From: RHKX01 sp963823565
Lineage (GTDB): Bacteria > Actinomycetota > Thermoleophilia > Solirubrobacterales > 70-9
Direction of reading: 5' to 3'
Length of the DNA stretch: 64,000 bases
NCBI GenBank assembly: GCA_963823565.1
Contig: CAWGLR010000002.1
Coordinates: 62,001-126,000 of the forward strand
Positions 42,191 to 50,275 of the stretch are shown here, in pieces. Every line of letters begins with the position of its first letter. The first letter of the stretch is position 1. The notes under the pieces were generated by a model, which worked only from the letters and a program-made list of their open reading frames with translations, searched no databases and was not told where the DNA came from. A program made the position numbers and the translations under genes.

Positions 42191-44657
42191 GGAGCGACGC
42201 TCCGATCCCGGCGAGCGCGGCGACGATTCGCTCCCGGCACCGGGCGACCTCCTCGTCGGTCAGCGTCCGGTCGGGCGCGGCGAACTCCAGTCGCAGCGCC
42301 AGGCTCCGCTTGCCCGTCGGGCACCTGCTCGCCCTCGTAGACGTCGAAGATCTCGGCCGAGCGCAGCAGCTCGCCGCCGGCGCTCGACGACCTCGGCGCG
42401 GACCCGCTCGGCCGGCAGCTCGCGGTCGGCGACGACCGCGAGGTCCTCGCTGACGCGCCGGGAAGGTCGTGACGTCCTCGAACGCGAGCGCCGCCTCGCC
42501 ACCAAGCAGCGCGCCGGCGTCGATCTCGAAGCGCGACCGCCCCGCGGGCGCCGAGCTCCGCGGCGATCGCCGGGTGCAGCTCGCCGACCCAGCCGGCGCG
42601 CTCACCCCCGATCGTCACCTCGGCGGCCCGGGCCGGGTGGAGGAACGGGCGGGTTCCCGGCGCGAGCGAGGCCTCCCTCGCCGGCGGCCTCGCAGAGCAG
42701 CTCGACCAGGCCCTTGCCGTCGTAGAAGTCGGCGTCGGCGGGGGTCGAGCGCCAGCTCGGACGGCCGCAGCGGCCCGGCCGCGAGCGCGGCGATCCGGTG
42801 CGGCTCGGCGATCGGAGCCGGGCGGTCGCCGGCGAAGTGCCCGTGCAGGGGCCCGCCCGCCGGCCGGCGGGCGCTCGGGCAGGTAGACGCGCCCGGACTC
42901 GAACAGCGCGACGCGGTCCGCGCCGCGAGCGATGTTGTGGCGGGCGGCGGCGAGCAGGCCGCCGATCAGGTCGGTGCGCATCGCCGACTGCTCCTCCGAG
43001 AGCGGGTTGCCGAGCCGCACCGGGTCGATCGCGTCGAGCCCCGGGACGCCGCCGCGACCGGGGGCGACGAAGCTCCACGTGATCGCCTCGTCGAGCCCGG
43101 CGTCTCGCAGCAGGTCCTCGACCCGCCGCAGCCGCGACTGATCGGGGCGCAGGCCGCCGACCGCGTAGCCGATGTCGGGCAGCGTCGCCGGCAGGTGCTC
43201 GTCGAGCCCGTGGACGCGGGCGACCTCCTCGATCAGGTCGACCTCGCGGGTGACGTCGAAGTGCCGGTCGGGGGGAACGCGGACGACGATCTCGCCGCCC
43301 TCGCCGTCGTCCCCCGCGGGCTCGAACCCGAGGCGACCGAGGTACTCGCGCGAGCGGTCGGGCGGGATCTCCATCCCGAGCAGCCCGTCGACCCGCTGCG
43401 GCCGGACCGCGACCGAGAAGGTCTCGTAGACGGGATCGCCGGCGTCGACGTCGATCGTGCCGGGGACCAGCCGCGCGCCGCAGAGCTCGACCATCAGCCG
43501 CGACGCGACCGCCTGCGCGCGCATGGTGAGCGCCGGGTGCAGCTGCTTCTCGAAGCGCGTCGAGGCCTCCGAGCGCAGCGCCAGCAGGTTGGAGGTCCGC
43601 AGGATGTTGGTTCCGTTCCAGGTCGCGGCCTCCATCAGCACGCGCGTCGTCGTCTCGGAGACCTCGGAGACCTGGCCACCCATGATCCCCGCGATCCCGC
43701 TCGGCTGCTCGCGATCGCGACGAGGACGGTCTCGGGGTCGAGGGTGCGCTCGACGTCGTCCAGGGTGGTCATCCTCTCCCCCGCGTTCGCGGCGCGAACG
43801 ATGATCTCGCCGCCGGGGACCTTGTCGAGGTCGAAGGCGTGCAGCGGCTGCCCGGTGAGCAGCATCACGTAGTTGGTGATGTCGACGACGTTGTTGATCG
43901 GGCGCTGGCCGGCGGCGATCAGCCGTGCCTTCAGCCACAGCGGCGACGGGCCGATCGTCACGTCCTCGAAGGCACGGGCCGTGAAGCGCGGGCACAGCGC
44001 CGGGACCTCGACCCGCACCGAGGCGTGGTCGGAGACGTGATCGTCGCCTGCGGCCTCCGTGTCGGCCTCCCAGGGGGCGTCGGCGAGCGGGGCGCCGGTG
44101 ATCGCGTGGACCTCGCGGGCGACGCCGTAGACGCCGAGGCAGTCGGGGCGGTTCGGCGTGATCTCGAGCTCGAGCACGGTCTCGGAGATCGGCAGCGCGT
44201 CGGCGAGCGGGCCGCCGGGCCGGTCGGTTCCCGGCATCCCGTCGAGGACGGCGATCCCGGAGGCGTCCTCGCCGACCTCCATCTCGGTCTCGGAGAGGAT
44301 CATCCCGTTGGAGACGATGCCGCGGAGCTTCGCTTTGCCGAGCTTCGTCCCGTCGGGCATCACCGCGCCGGGCAGCGCGACTGCGACCGTCTGCCCGGCG
44401 GCGACGTTCGGGGCGCCGCAGACGATCGTCTCCGGCTCGGCCTCGCCGATGTCGACGGTGCAGACCCGCAGGCGGTCGGCGTCGGGGTGCTTGACGGCCT
44501 CCAGCACCCGTCCGACCACGAAGTTCTCTCCCGACGGCGCGCCGGAGTGCGTGACTCGCTCGACCTCGGTGCCTGTCATCGACAGGCGCTCGGCGAGCGC
44601 CCGCGGCTCGAGGCCCGGATCGCAGAGCGAGCGCAGCCATGTGAACGGGACGCTCAT
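42183..44657 (-). CDS. pheT: Phenylalanyl-tRNA synthetase beta subunit, frameshifted
   Basis: Beta chain of the (alpha-beta)2 enzyme that charges tRNA-Phe. The N-terminal part from ATG 44657 is intact: tRNA-binding domain VVGRVLEAVKHPDADRLRVC, B3/B4 region and ELEITPNRPDCLGVYGVARE. The frame breaks near 43712 (one base missing before EQPSGIAGIMGG), holds to about 42865, then breaks repeatedly through the ferredoxin-like anticodon domain (RVSEDLAVVADRELPAERV, EIFDVYEGEQVPDG) to LAGIGASLRG. The total length fits about 824 residues. Confidence 0.9.
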
Positions 44658-45781
44658 CAGAACTGCTCCAGCATCCGCACGTCGTTGTCGAAGAACATGC
44701 GCAGGTCGGGGACGCCGTACTTGAGCATCGCGACGCGCTCGACCCCGAGCCCGAACGCGAACCCCTGCACGCGCTCGGGGTCGTAGCCGTTCTCGCGCAC
44801 GAACCCGAAGACGTTCGGGTCGACCATGCCGGCGCCGAGGATCTCCAGCCACCCGGTTCCCTTGCAGAGCGAGCAGCGCTCGCCGTCGAGCTCGCCGTCG
44901 CCGTCGCAGCGGAAGCAGGAGACGTCGACCTCGACGCTCGGCTCGGTGAACGGGAAGAAGTGCGGGCGGATGCGGACGTCGCGATCGAGGCCGAAGATCG
45001 TCCGCGCGAAGGTGAGCAAGGTGCCGTGGAGGTCGGCGAGCGTGATGCTCTCGGCGACGGCGAGACCCTCGATCTGGGTGAACATCGGCGTGTGGGTCGC
45101 GTCGGAGTCGCGACGGTAGACGCGGCCGGGGATGACGACCGCGATCGGCGGCTCCTGGTCCTCCATGCCGCGCACCTGCATCGGCGAGGTGTGCGTCCGC
45201 AGCAGCACGTCGCGCGGGCCCGGCGGCGCCGTCAGCGGCTCGCCGTCGGTGCCGACGAGGCGCGGGTCGGGGCCGAGGGTGGCGGGGTCGACGTAGAAGG
45301 TGTCCTGGGCCATCCGCGCGGGATGGCCGGGCGGGTAGTTGAGCGCGGTGAAGTTGTAGTAGTCGTGCTCGACCTCAGGGCCCTCGAGGACCTTGTAGCC
45401 GAGGCCGACGAAGACGTCCTCGATCTCGCGGCGAACCAGGGTCAGCGGATGGAGGTGGCCGAGGCGGACCGGCGGCGTGCCGGGAAGCGTGACGTCGATC
45501 GCCTCCGCCACCAGGCGCGCGTCGAGCTCGCCGCGCTCGAGGCGGTCGCGCGCCTCGGCCAGCAGGGCCTCGAGCTCGCCGCGGGCGTGGTTGCCGGCCT
45601 TGCCGACCGGGCCGCGCTCGGCCGGGTCGAGCTCGCCGATGCCGCGGAGGATCGTGGTCAGCTCGGCCTTCCGGCCGAGGAAGCGGACCCGGATCTCCTC
45701 GAGCGCCGCGGCGTCCGGCGCCGCCTCGATCGCGGTCCGGGCCTCTTCGCGCAGCTTCTCGATCCGCTCGAGCATCGTCAT
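44657..45781 (-). CDS. pheS: Phenylalanyl-tRNA synthetase alpha subunit
   Basis: Catalytic chain, 374 residues. N-terminal coiled coil for tRNA binding, then class II motifs: motif 2 around VIPGRVYRRDSDATH with THTPMFTQIEG, and motif 3 GFAFGLGVERVAMLKYG. A four-Cys insertion (CFRCDGDG...CSLCKGTGW) is common in bacterial PheS. ATG 45781 overlaps the upstream methyltransferase stop as ATGA, and its TGA overlaps the pheT ATG as TGATG. The frame is intact, in contrast to pheT. Confidence 0.96.
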   Translation of the reverse strand: MTMLERIEKLREEARTAIEAAPDAAALEEIRVRFLGRKAELTTILRGIGELDPAERGPVGKAGNHARGELEALLAEARDRLERGELDARLVAEAIDVTLPGTPPVRLGHLHPLTLVRREIEDVFVGLGYKVLEGPEVEHDYYNFTALNYPPGHPARMAQDTFYVDPATLGPDPRLVGTDGEPLTAPPGPRDVLLRTHTSPMQVRGMEDQEPPIAVVIPGRVYRRDSDATHTPMFTQIEGLAVAESITLADLHGTLLTFARTIFGLDRDVRIRPHFFPFTEPSVEVDVSCFRCDGDGELDGERCSLCKGTGWLEILGAGMVDPNVFGFVRENGYDPERVQGFAFGLGVERVAMLKYGVPDLRMFFDNDVRMLEQF

Positions 45782-46500
45782 CGGCCACCCCCGCCGGGCT
45801 TGAGCGACGATATCCGCTGGAGCCCGATCGCCGCCGCCGCCGCGACGTTGAGGGACTCGCTTCCCGGCCGGAGGGCGATCGTGACCCGGGCGTCGCACTG
45901 ATCGGCGATCTCCCAGGGCAGCCCCTCCCGCTCCCCGCCGAGGCAGAGGGTCGGCGGGGAGTCGAGCGCCGCGAGCGCCGCGTCGAGGTCCTCGCCGCCG
46001 TGGGCGACGAGCGCCAGCCGCGGACGCGCGGTGTCGGCCAGGGCGCCTCGGCTCGGCGGCGAGGAGAAGATCGCCCCCATCGTCGCCCGGACGCCCTTCG
46101 GCGAGTAGGCGTCGGCGCTGCCGGGGCCGAGGACGACGCGGGCCCCGGTCAGCGCGGCGGCGGTGCGCACGATCGTGCCGACGTTTCCGGGGTCGGCGAC
46201 CCCGTGGAGGTACACGCACTGCCCGGCCGGCGGCTCGGCGCCGGCGAGCGGCCAGACCGCGATCACCCGCGTGCCCGACCCGAGCGAGGAGACGCCGTCG
46301 AGCAGGGCGGGCTCGACCTCCTCGCCCTCGATCCCGCTGCCGGGGGCCACCAGCACGTCGATCGGCTCGACGCCCACCGCGCGGCCGGCCGCGAGCAGGT
46401 CCTCGCCCTCGGTGACGAAGGCGCCCTCCTTCTCCCGCCACTTGCGCGCCTGGAGCTTGCGGGCCCGCTTGAGTCGTGAGTTTTCGCTGCTGACGATCAT
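45778..46500 (-). CDS. TrmH/SpoU-family RNA 2'-O-methyltransferase
   Basis: 240 residues. An N-terminal L30e-like substrate-binding domain (NSRLKRARKLQARKWRE, GAFVTEGEDLLAAG) is followed by the knotted SPOUT domain with QCVYLHGVADPGNVGTIVRT, GAIFSS and the C-terminal motif SLNVAAAAAIGL. It methylates a ribose in rRNA or tRNA; the exact site is not deducible. Position just upstream of pheST is common in bacteria. ATG 46500 lies 26 bases after the rplT terminator. Confidence 0.9.
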   Translation of the reverse strand: MIVSSENSRLKRARKLQARKWREKEGAFVTEGEDLLAAGRAVGVEPIDVLVAPGSGIEGEEVEPALLDGVSSLGSGTRVIAVWPLAGAEPPAGQCVYLHGVADPGNVGTIVRTAAALTGARVVLGPGSADAYSPKGVRATMGAIFSSPPSRGALADTARPRLALVAHGGEDLDAALAALDSPPTLCLGGEREGLPWEIADQCDARVTIALRPGSESLNVAAAAAIGLQRISSLKPGGGGR

Positions 46501-46525
46501 GTTCTCGAGTGCTGTCTGCTCCAAC

Positions 46526-46552
46526 AAAAAAGGCGGCCCACCATGGACCGCC
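46526..46552 (-). terminator. Intrinsic terminator after rplT
   Basis: On the minus strand GGCGGTCC pairs with GGGCCGCC (8 bp, one G-U) around a 5-base loop and is followed at once by six Ts. It is the only textbook rho-independent terminator I found. It separates infC-rpmI-rplT from the trmH-pheST-arg genes. Confidence 0.88.
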
Positions 46553-46577
46553 CGGGAAGAACTGCGTGTGACCGTCG

Positions 46578-46934
46578 CTACGCGACGGCCTCCCGGGCCA
46601 CCTCGGCAAATCGGCGGAACGCCTCGGGGTCGCGGACGGCGATGTCCGCGAGCATCTTCCGGTTGACCTCGACGCCGGCGGCGTCCAGTCCGTGGATGAA
46701 CTCCGAGTAGCTCATGCCGTTCTGGCGCGCGGCGGCGTTGATCCTGGTGATCCAGAGCCGCCGGAACTCGCGCTTGCGGTTGCGCCGGTCGCGGTAGGCG
46801 TACTGGCCCGACCGCATGACCTGCTCGTTCGCGAACCGGTAGGAGGAGTGCTTGCGCCCGTAGTAGCCCTTCGCCTGCGCGAGGGTCTTCTTCCGCCGCT
46901 TGCGGCGGGCGACGCTGTTGGTCGCGCGGGGCAT
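46578..46934 (-). CDS. rplT: 50S ribosomal protein L20
   Basis: 118 residues, standard length. Basic N-terminal extension (RKRRKKTLAQAKGYYGRKHS) and the globular part (LWITRINAAARQNGMSYSEF) are canonical. L20 binds 23S rRNA early in assembly and in several bacteria represses its own operon by binding the infC leader. ATG at 46934 abuts the rpmI stop. A strong terminator follows 26 bases after the stop. Confidence 0.97.
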   Translation of the reverse strand: MPRATNSVARRKRRKKTLAQAKGYYGRKHSSYRFANEQVMRSGQYAYRDRRNRKREFRRLWITRINAAARQNGMSYSEFIHGLDAAGVEVNRKMLADIAVRDPEAFRRFAEVAREAVA

Positions 46935-47135
46935 CTACTTGCCTCCCCCGAGGAGCTGCCGAACCCGCTTGGTGTCCGCGGGGGCGATCTCCACCGGCCG
47001 CTCCATCCGCCGCTTCCGCTTCGGCGACTTCTTCTCGAGGATGTGGCTCGAGTAGGCGCGCCGCCCGCGGAGCTTGCCCGTGGCGGTCTTGCGGAAGCGC
47101 TTCTTGGCGCCTGAATGGGACTTCATCTTCGGCAT
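46935..47135 (-). CDS. rpmI: 50S ribosomal protein L35
   Basis: 66 residues, normal length, starting MPKMKSHSGAKKRFRKTATG. Adjacent to rplT as expected, but the partner infC is 2.4 kb upstream because two aminotransferase genes intervene. Confidence 0.97.
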   Translation of the reverse strand: MPKMKSHSGAKKRFRKTATGKLRGRRAYSSHILEKKSPKRKRRMERPVEIAPADTKRVRQLLGGGK

Positions 47136-47177
47136 GGGGAACGCGGTATTGAAGCAGAGGGGCGCGGCGGGACGCTT

Positions 47178-48320
47178 CTACCCCGCCGCAAGCGCATCGG
47201 CGAGCGCGTGGCAGGCGAAAGCGACGTCCTCGGGACCGAGCGCGGCCGAGGCCGGCATCGCCAGGTGACGCTCGGCGAAATCCTCGGCGACCGGGCACGG
47301 GCGTGCGCGGCCGGCCTCCCTGTAGAGCGAGAGGGTCGTGATCGACGGGTAGACGGTGGTCTGGACGCCCTGCTCGCCCAGACGTGCCCGGACGCGGTCG
47401 CGGAGGCCCGTCTCTGCGACGACTACGGGGAGGCAGTAGTGGCCCGCCCTTGCGGCCTGCTCGTCGCTGAACGGCAGCGCGACGTGGTCGAGGTCGGAGA
47501 GGCGCCGGCGGTACGCCACGGCCGTGTCGCGCAGGCTCGCGAGGCGGCCATCGAGCTCGGCGAGGTGGGCGTGCGCCATCGCCGCGCGGGGCTCGTCGAT
47601 CCGGTAGTTGAAGCCGAGGTCGGTGATGTCGTAGGTCTCCGCGTGACCGCGGTGGCGGTCCCACGTGACCGACGTCATCGCGTGGGAGCGGAGGAGCCGG
47701 ACGCGCTCGGCGACCGTCTCGTCGTCGGTGACGACTATGCCGCCCTCGCCGACCGGAAGCTGGGTCTTGGGGAAGAACGAGAAGACGCCGGCCCGTCCCA
47801 GGGTGCCCGTGGGAGCGCCGTCGGCGAGGACCGAGCCGGCGGCCTCGCAGGAGTCCTCGATCAGCGCGATGCCGCGCTCGTCGCAGAGCGCGCGAAGGGC
47901 GGCGAGCTCGCGCGGGTACCCGAACATGTGCACCGCGACGACCGCCTTGGTCCGGTCGCCGATCGCGGCCTCGACCGAGGCGACGTCCAGCAGCGGCTGC
48001 TCGGACGACTCGACGTCCGCGAACACGGCCTCCCCCCCGCACCAGTGCGGGGCGTGGGCGTCGGCGACGAAGCTGAAGGCCGGGACGATCACCTCGTCGC
48101 CGGGGCCGACACCGACTCCCAGGAGAGCGAGATGCAGGCCCGCCGACCCACTCGAGACGGCGACGGCGTGGGCCGCGCCGAGACGCTCCGCGAACGCGGC
48201 CTCCAGCGCCTGAGTGCGCGGGCCCATCGTCAGCCAGTTGCTATCGAGTGCGTCCATCGCGGCGCTGATGACGTCCTCGCTGAGCCGGACGTCCGCGAGC
48301 GGGATTCGCCACTGGGTCAT
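47178..48320 (-). CDS. DegT/DnrJ/EryC1-type aminotransferase with altered Lys motif
   Basis: 380 residues of the PLP-dependent sugar aminotransferase family: SSGSAGLHLALLGVGVGPGD, FVADAHAPHWCGGEAVFAD, VHMFGYPREL, ALIEDSCEAAG and LGFNYRIDEPRAAM are present. In the active-site segment SFFPKTQLPVGEGG the residue normally holding the Schiff-base lysine (position 6, as in SFFPNK of the neighbour) is Thr, with Lys one place earlier. It could be inactive, dehydratase-like as in ColD-type enzymes, or use the shifted lysine. ATG 48320 overlaps the upstream aminotransferase stop as ATGA. Confidence 0.87.
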   Translation of the reverse strand: MTQWRIPLADVRLSEDVISAAMDALDSNWLTMGPRTQALEAAFAERLGAAHAVAVSSGSAGLHLALLGVGVGPGDEVIVPAFSFVADAHAPHWCGGEAVFADVESSEQPLLDVASVEAAIGDRTKAVVAVHMFGYPRELAALRALCDERGIALIEDSCEAAGSVLADGAPTGTLGRAGVFSFFPKTQLPVGEGGIVVTDDETVAERVRLLRSHAMTSVTWDRHRGHAETYDITDLGFNYRIDEPRAAMAHAHLAELDGRLASLRDTAVAYRRRLSDLDHVALPFSDEQAARAGHYCLPVVVAETGLRDRVRARLGEQGVQTTVYPSITTLSLYREAGRARPCPVAEDFAERHLAMPASAALGPEDVAFACHALADALAAG

Positions 48321-49483
48321 CGGCCCGCTCCGATGTGCTCGAGCGACTCGGCGATGGCGCCGGCGACGCGCTCCTGCTGCTCCGGGGAGATGCGGGGGAA
48401 GAGCGGGATCGAGAACAGGCCCTCGGCCGCGCGCTCGGTCCGTGGCAGCGAGACGTCGCCGTAGGCCTCGCGATAGGCCGTGAAGCGGTGGACCGCGGGA
48501 TACATCGTCGTCTGCACCCCGTGCTCGGAGGCGAGCCGCTCGCGCACGGCCCGCCGTTCGGCGACCCCCGCGGTCACCACGCCCATCAGGTAGCAGGAGG
48601 AGAGATCGAGGTCGAAGCCGGAGTACGGGATCGTGATCCCAGCGAGGTCGCCGAGCAGCTCGCGATAGCGGGCGACCGCGCGACGGCGCTCGACGAGCTC
48701 GTCCTCGAGCCGGTGGAAGCGGGTGAGCAGCAGCGCGGCCCTGGGGTCGTCGAAGCGGTAGTTGAACCCGCGCTCGGTGACGTCGTAGGAGTCGGCGACG
48801 CCGCGGTGGCGATCGATCGAGACCGCCGTCATTCCGTGCGAACGCAGCCTTCGCACGCGGGTGGCGACCTCGGCGGAGTCGGTGACGAGGGCGCCTCCCT
48901 CGCCGATGCCGAGCACCTTGTTGGGGAAGAACGAGTAGCAACCCGCCATCCCGAAGCTGCCGAGCTTCGGGCCGCCGGCGCGCTGGCGCGCGCTCGGGGC
49001 GTGGGCGGAGTCCTCGATCAGAGCGAGACCGCGACGGTCGCAGAGCTCGGCGAGCCGGTCGATCTCGACGGCGTAGCCGGCGTAGTGGACGGGGATCACG
49101 GCTTTCGTCCGCTCTCCGATCAGGGACTCGACGTGATCGACGTCGATCCCGAGGTCGTGCTCGGAGACGACGTCGGCGAAGACCGGCTTGGCGCCGGTGT
49201 AGCGAACCGCGTTGGCGGTCGCCGCGAAGGTCATCGACGGGACGATCACCTCGTCGCCCGGGCCGACCCCGGCGACGACGCAGGCGAGGTGGAGGGCGGC
49301 GGTGCAACTGGACACCGCGACGCAGTGCTCGACGCCGATGCTCTCGGCGAACTCCCGCTCGAAGCGCTCGGTCCGCTCCCCCATCGTCAGCCAGCCGGAG
49401 CGCAGCGCCGCCTCGACCGCCCGCTTGTCGTCGTCCGTCACGCGGACGTCGAAGACCGGAAGCTGCTCCACCTGCCCTGCCAT
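48317..49483 (-). CDS. DegT/DnrJ/EryC1-type sugar aminotransferase
   Basis: 388 residues. SSCTAALHLACVVAGVGPGD, VHYAGYAVEIDRLAEL, ALIEDSAHAPSA and the lysine segment YSFFPNKVLGIGEGG (Lys about residue 188) are canonical, as is GFNYRFDDPRAALL. It would transfer an amino group to a keto-sugar nucleotide. It forms a coupled pair with the gene at 47178, and both probably supply amino sugars to a surface glycan. The location between infC and rpmI is unusual. Confidence 0.9.
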   Translation of the reverse strand: MAGQVEQLPVFDVRVTDDDKRAVEAALRSGWLTMGERTERFEREFAESIGVEHCVAVSSCTAALHLACVVAGVGPGDEVIVPSMTFAATANAVRYTGAKPVFADVVSEHDLGIDVDHVESLIGERTKAVIPVHYAGYAVEIDRLAELCDRRGLALIEDSAHAPSARQRAGGPKLGSFGMAGCYSFFPNKVLGIGEGGALVTDSAEVATRVRRLRSHGMTAVSIDRHRGVADSYDVTERGFNYRFDDPRAALLLTRFHRLEDELVERRRAVARYRELLGDLAGITIPYSGFDLDLSSCYLMGVVTAGVAERRAVRERLASEHGVQTTMYPAVHRFTAYREAYGDVSLPRTERAAEGLFSIPLFPRISPEQQERVAGAIAESLEHIGAGR

Positions 49484-49557
49484 CAGGTGCTCTCTTCGGC
49501 GCGCTCGGGGGTCAACTTGAAGGGCGGGCGGAGCGCGTCCACGCCCCCGGACGAACG

Positions 49558-50118
49558 CTAGGAGACGCCGGCACTCTTGCCGGGGGCGAGGACCATGTGC
49601 ATGTTGCGGCCCTCCTGCTGGGGCGCCTGCTCGATCGTCGCCTGCTCGCCGAGGTCCTCGAAGAGGCGCTGGAGGAGCGCTCGGCCGCGCTCGGGGTGGG
49701 CCTGCTCGCGACCGCGGAACATGATCGTCACCTTGACCTTGTCCTTCTTGTTGAGGAAGCGCTCGACGTGGCCCTTCTTGGTCTCGTAGTCGTGGTCGGC
49801 GATCTTCGGCCGCAGCTTGATCTCGCGGATGTTGACCTGCTGCTGGTGCTTGCGGGCCTGCTTGGCCTTCTGCTCCTGCTCGTACTTGTACTTCGAGTAA
49901 TCCAGCAGCCGGCAGACCGGAGGGCGCGAGTCGGCGGCGACCTCGACCAGATCGAGCTCGGCCTCACGGGCGATGCGGCGCGCCTCGTCGGTGTCGACGA
50001 CGCCGATCTGCTCGCCGTCGGCGCCGATCAGGCGCACCTTGGGCACGCGGATGCGCTCGTTGATGCGAGTCGGGTCCCGGTCCGGGGGACGCCGGTCGAA
50101 GCGACGCGGGACCGGCAC
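49558..50118 (-). CDS. infC: Translation initiation factor IF-3
   Basis: 186 residues. N-domain RINERIRVPKVRLIGADGEQ and linker, C-domain VNIREIKLRPKIADHDYETK and GREQAHPERGRALLQRL. It prevents 50S joining and checks the start codon. GTG at 50118 is the only standard start that gives the usual about 17 residues before RINERIR; infC often uses rare starts, so this is worth noting. A TTGACG -35-like box at 50144-50139 suggests its own promoter. Confidence 0.95.
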   Translation of the reverse strand: MPVPRRFDRRPPDRDPTRINERIRVPKVRLIGADGEQIGVVDTDEARRIAREAELDLVEVAADSRPPVCRLLDYSKYKYEQEQKAKQARKHQQQVNIREIKLRPKIADHDYETKKGHVERFLNKKDKVKVTIMFRGREQAHPERGRALLQRLFEDLGEQATIEQAPQQEGRNMHMVLAPGKSAGVS

Positions 50119-50275
50119 TAGGAGATTCGGACGCGCGGCGTCAAGCCGTTGCGGGGAAGCTCACGGGGCGAGACAGGGGCAAGTACTCGGGCGCGAGGGC
50201 TCAGCGGCGCGTCGAGGGCTCGGGTACTTGCATCGGCGCGGAGTATAGACACGCTCGGTGCGCGCGGAGCGGGAT
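50119..50275 (-). promoter_or_regulatory. infC leader with long hairpin and direct repeats
   Basis: GCAAGTAC (50179-50186) and GTACTTGC (50224-50231) pair across about 37 bases that contain two copies of GAGGGCTC (50195-50202 and 50214-50221). In several bacteria the infC leader binds L20 for autoregulation; this hairpin is in the right place for that or for attenuation after thrS. Assignment to the L20 leader is inference. Confidence 0.4.

Noticed and set aside
37803..43720. Programmed frameshifting as explanation for the broken arg and pheT genes
   Set aside because: Too many sites, no common slippery sequence or downstream structure, and almost all sites carry an extra base.
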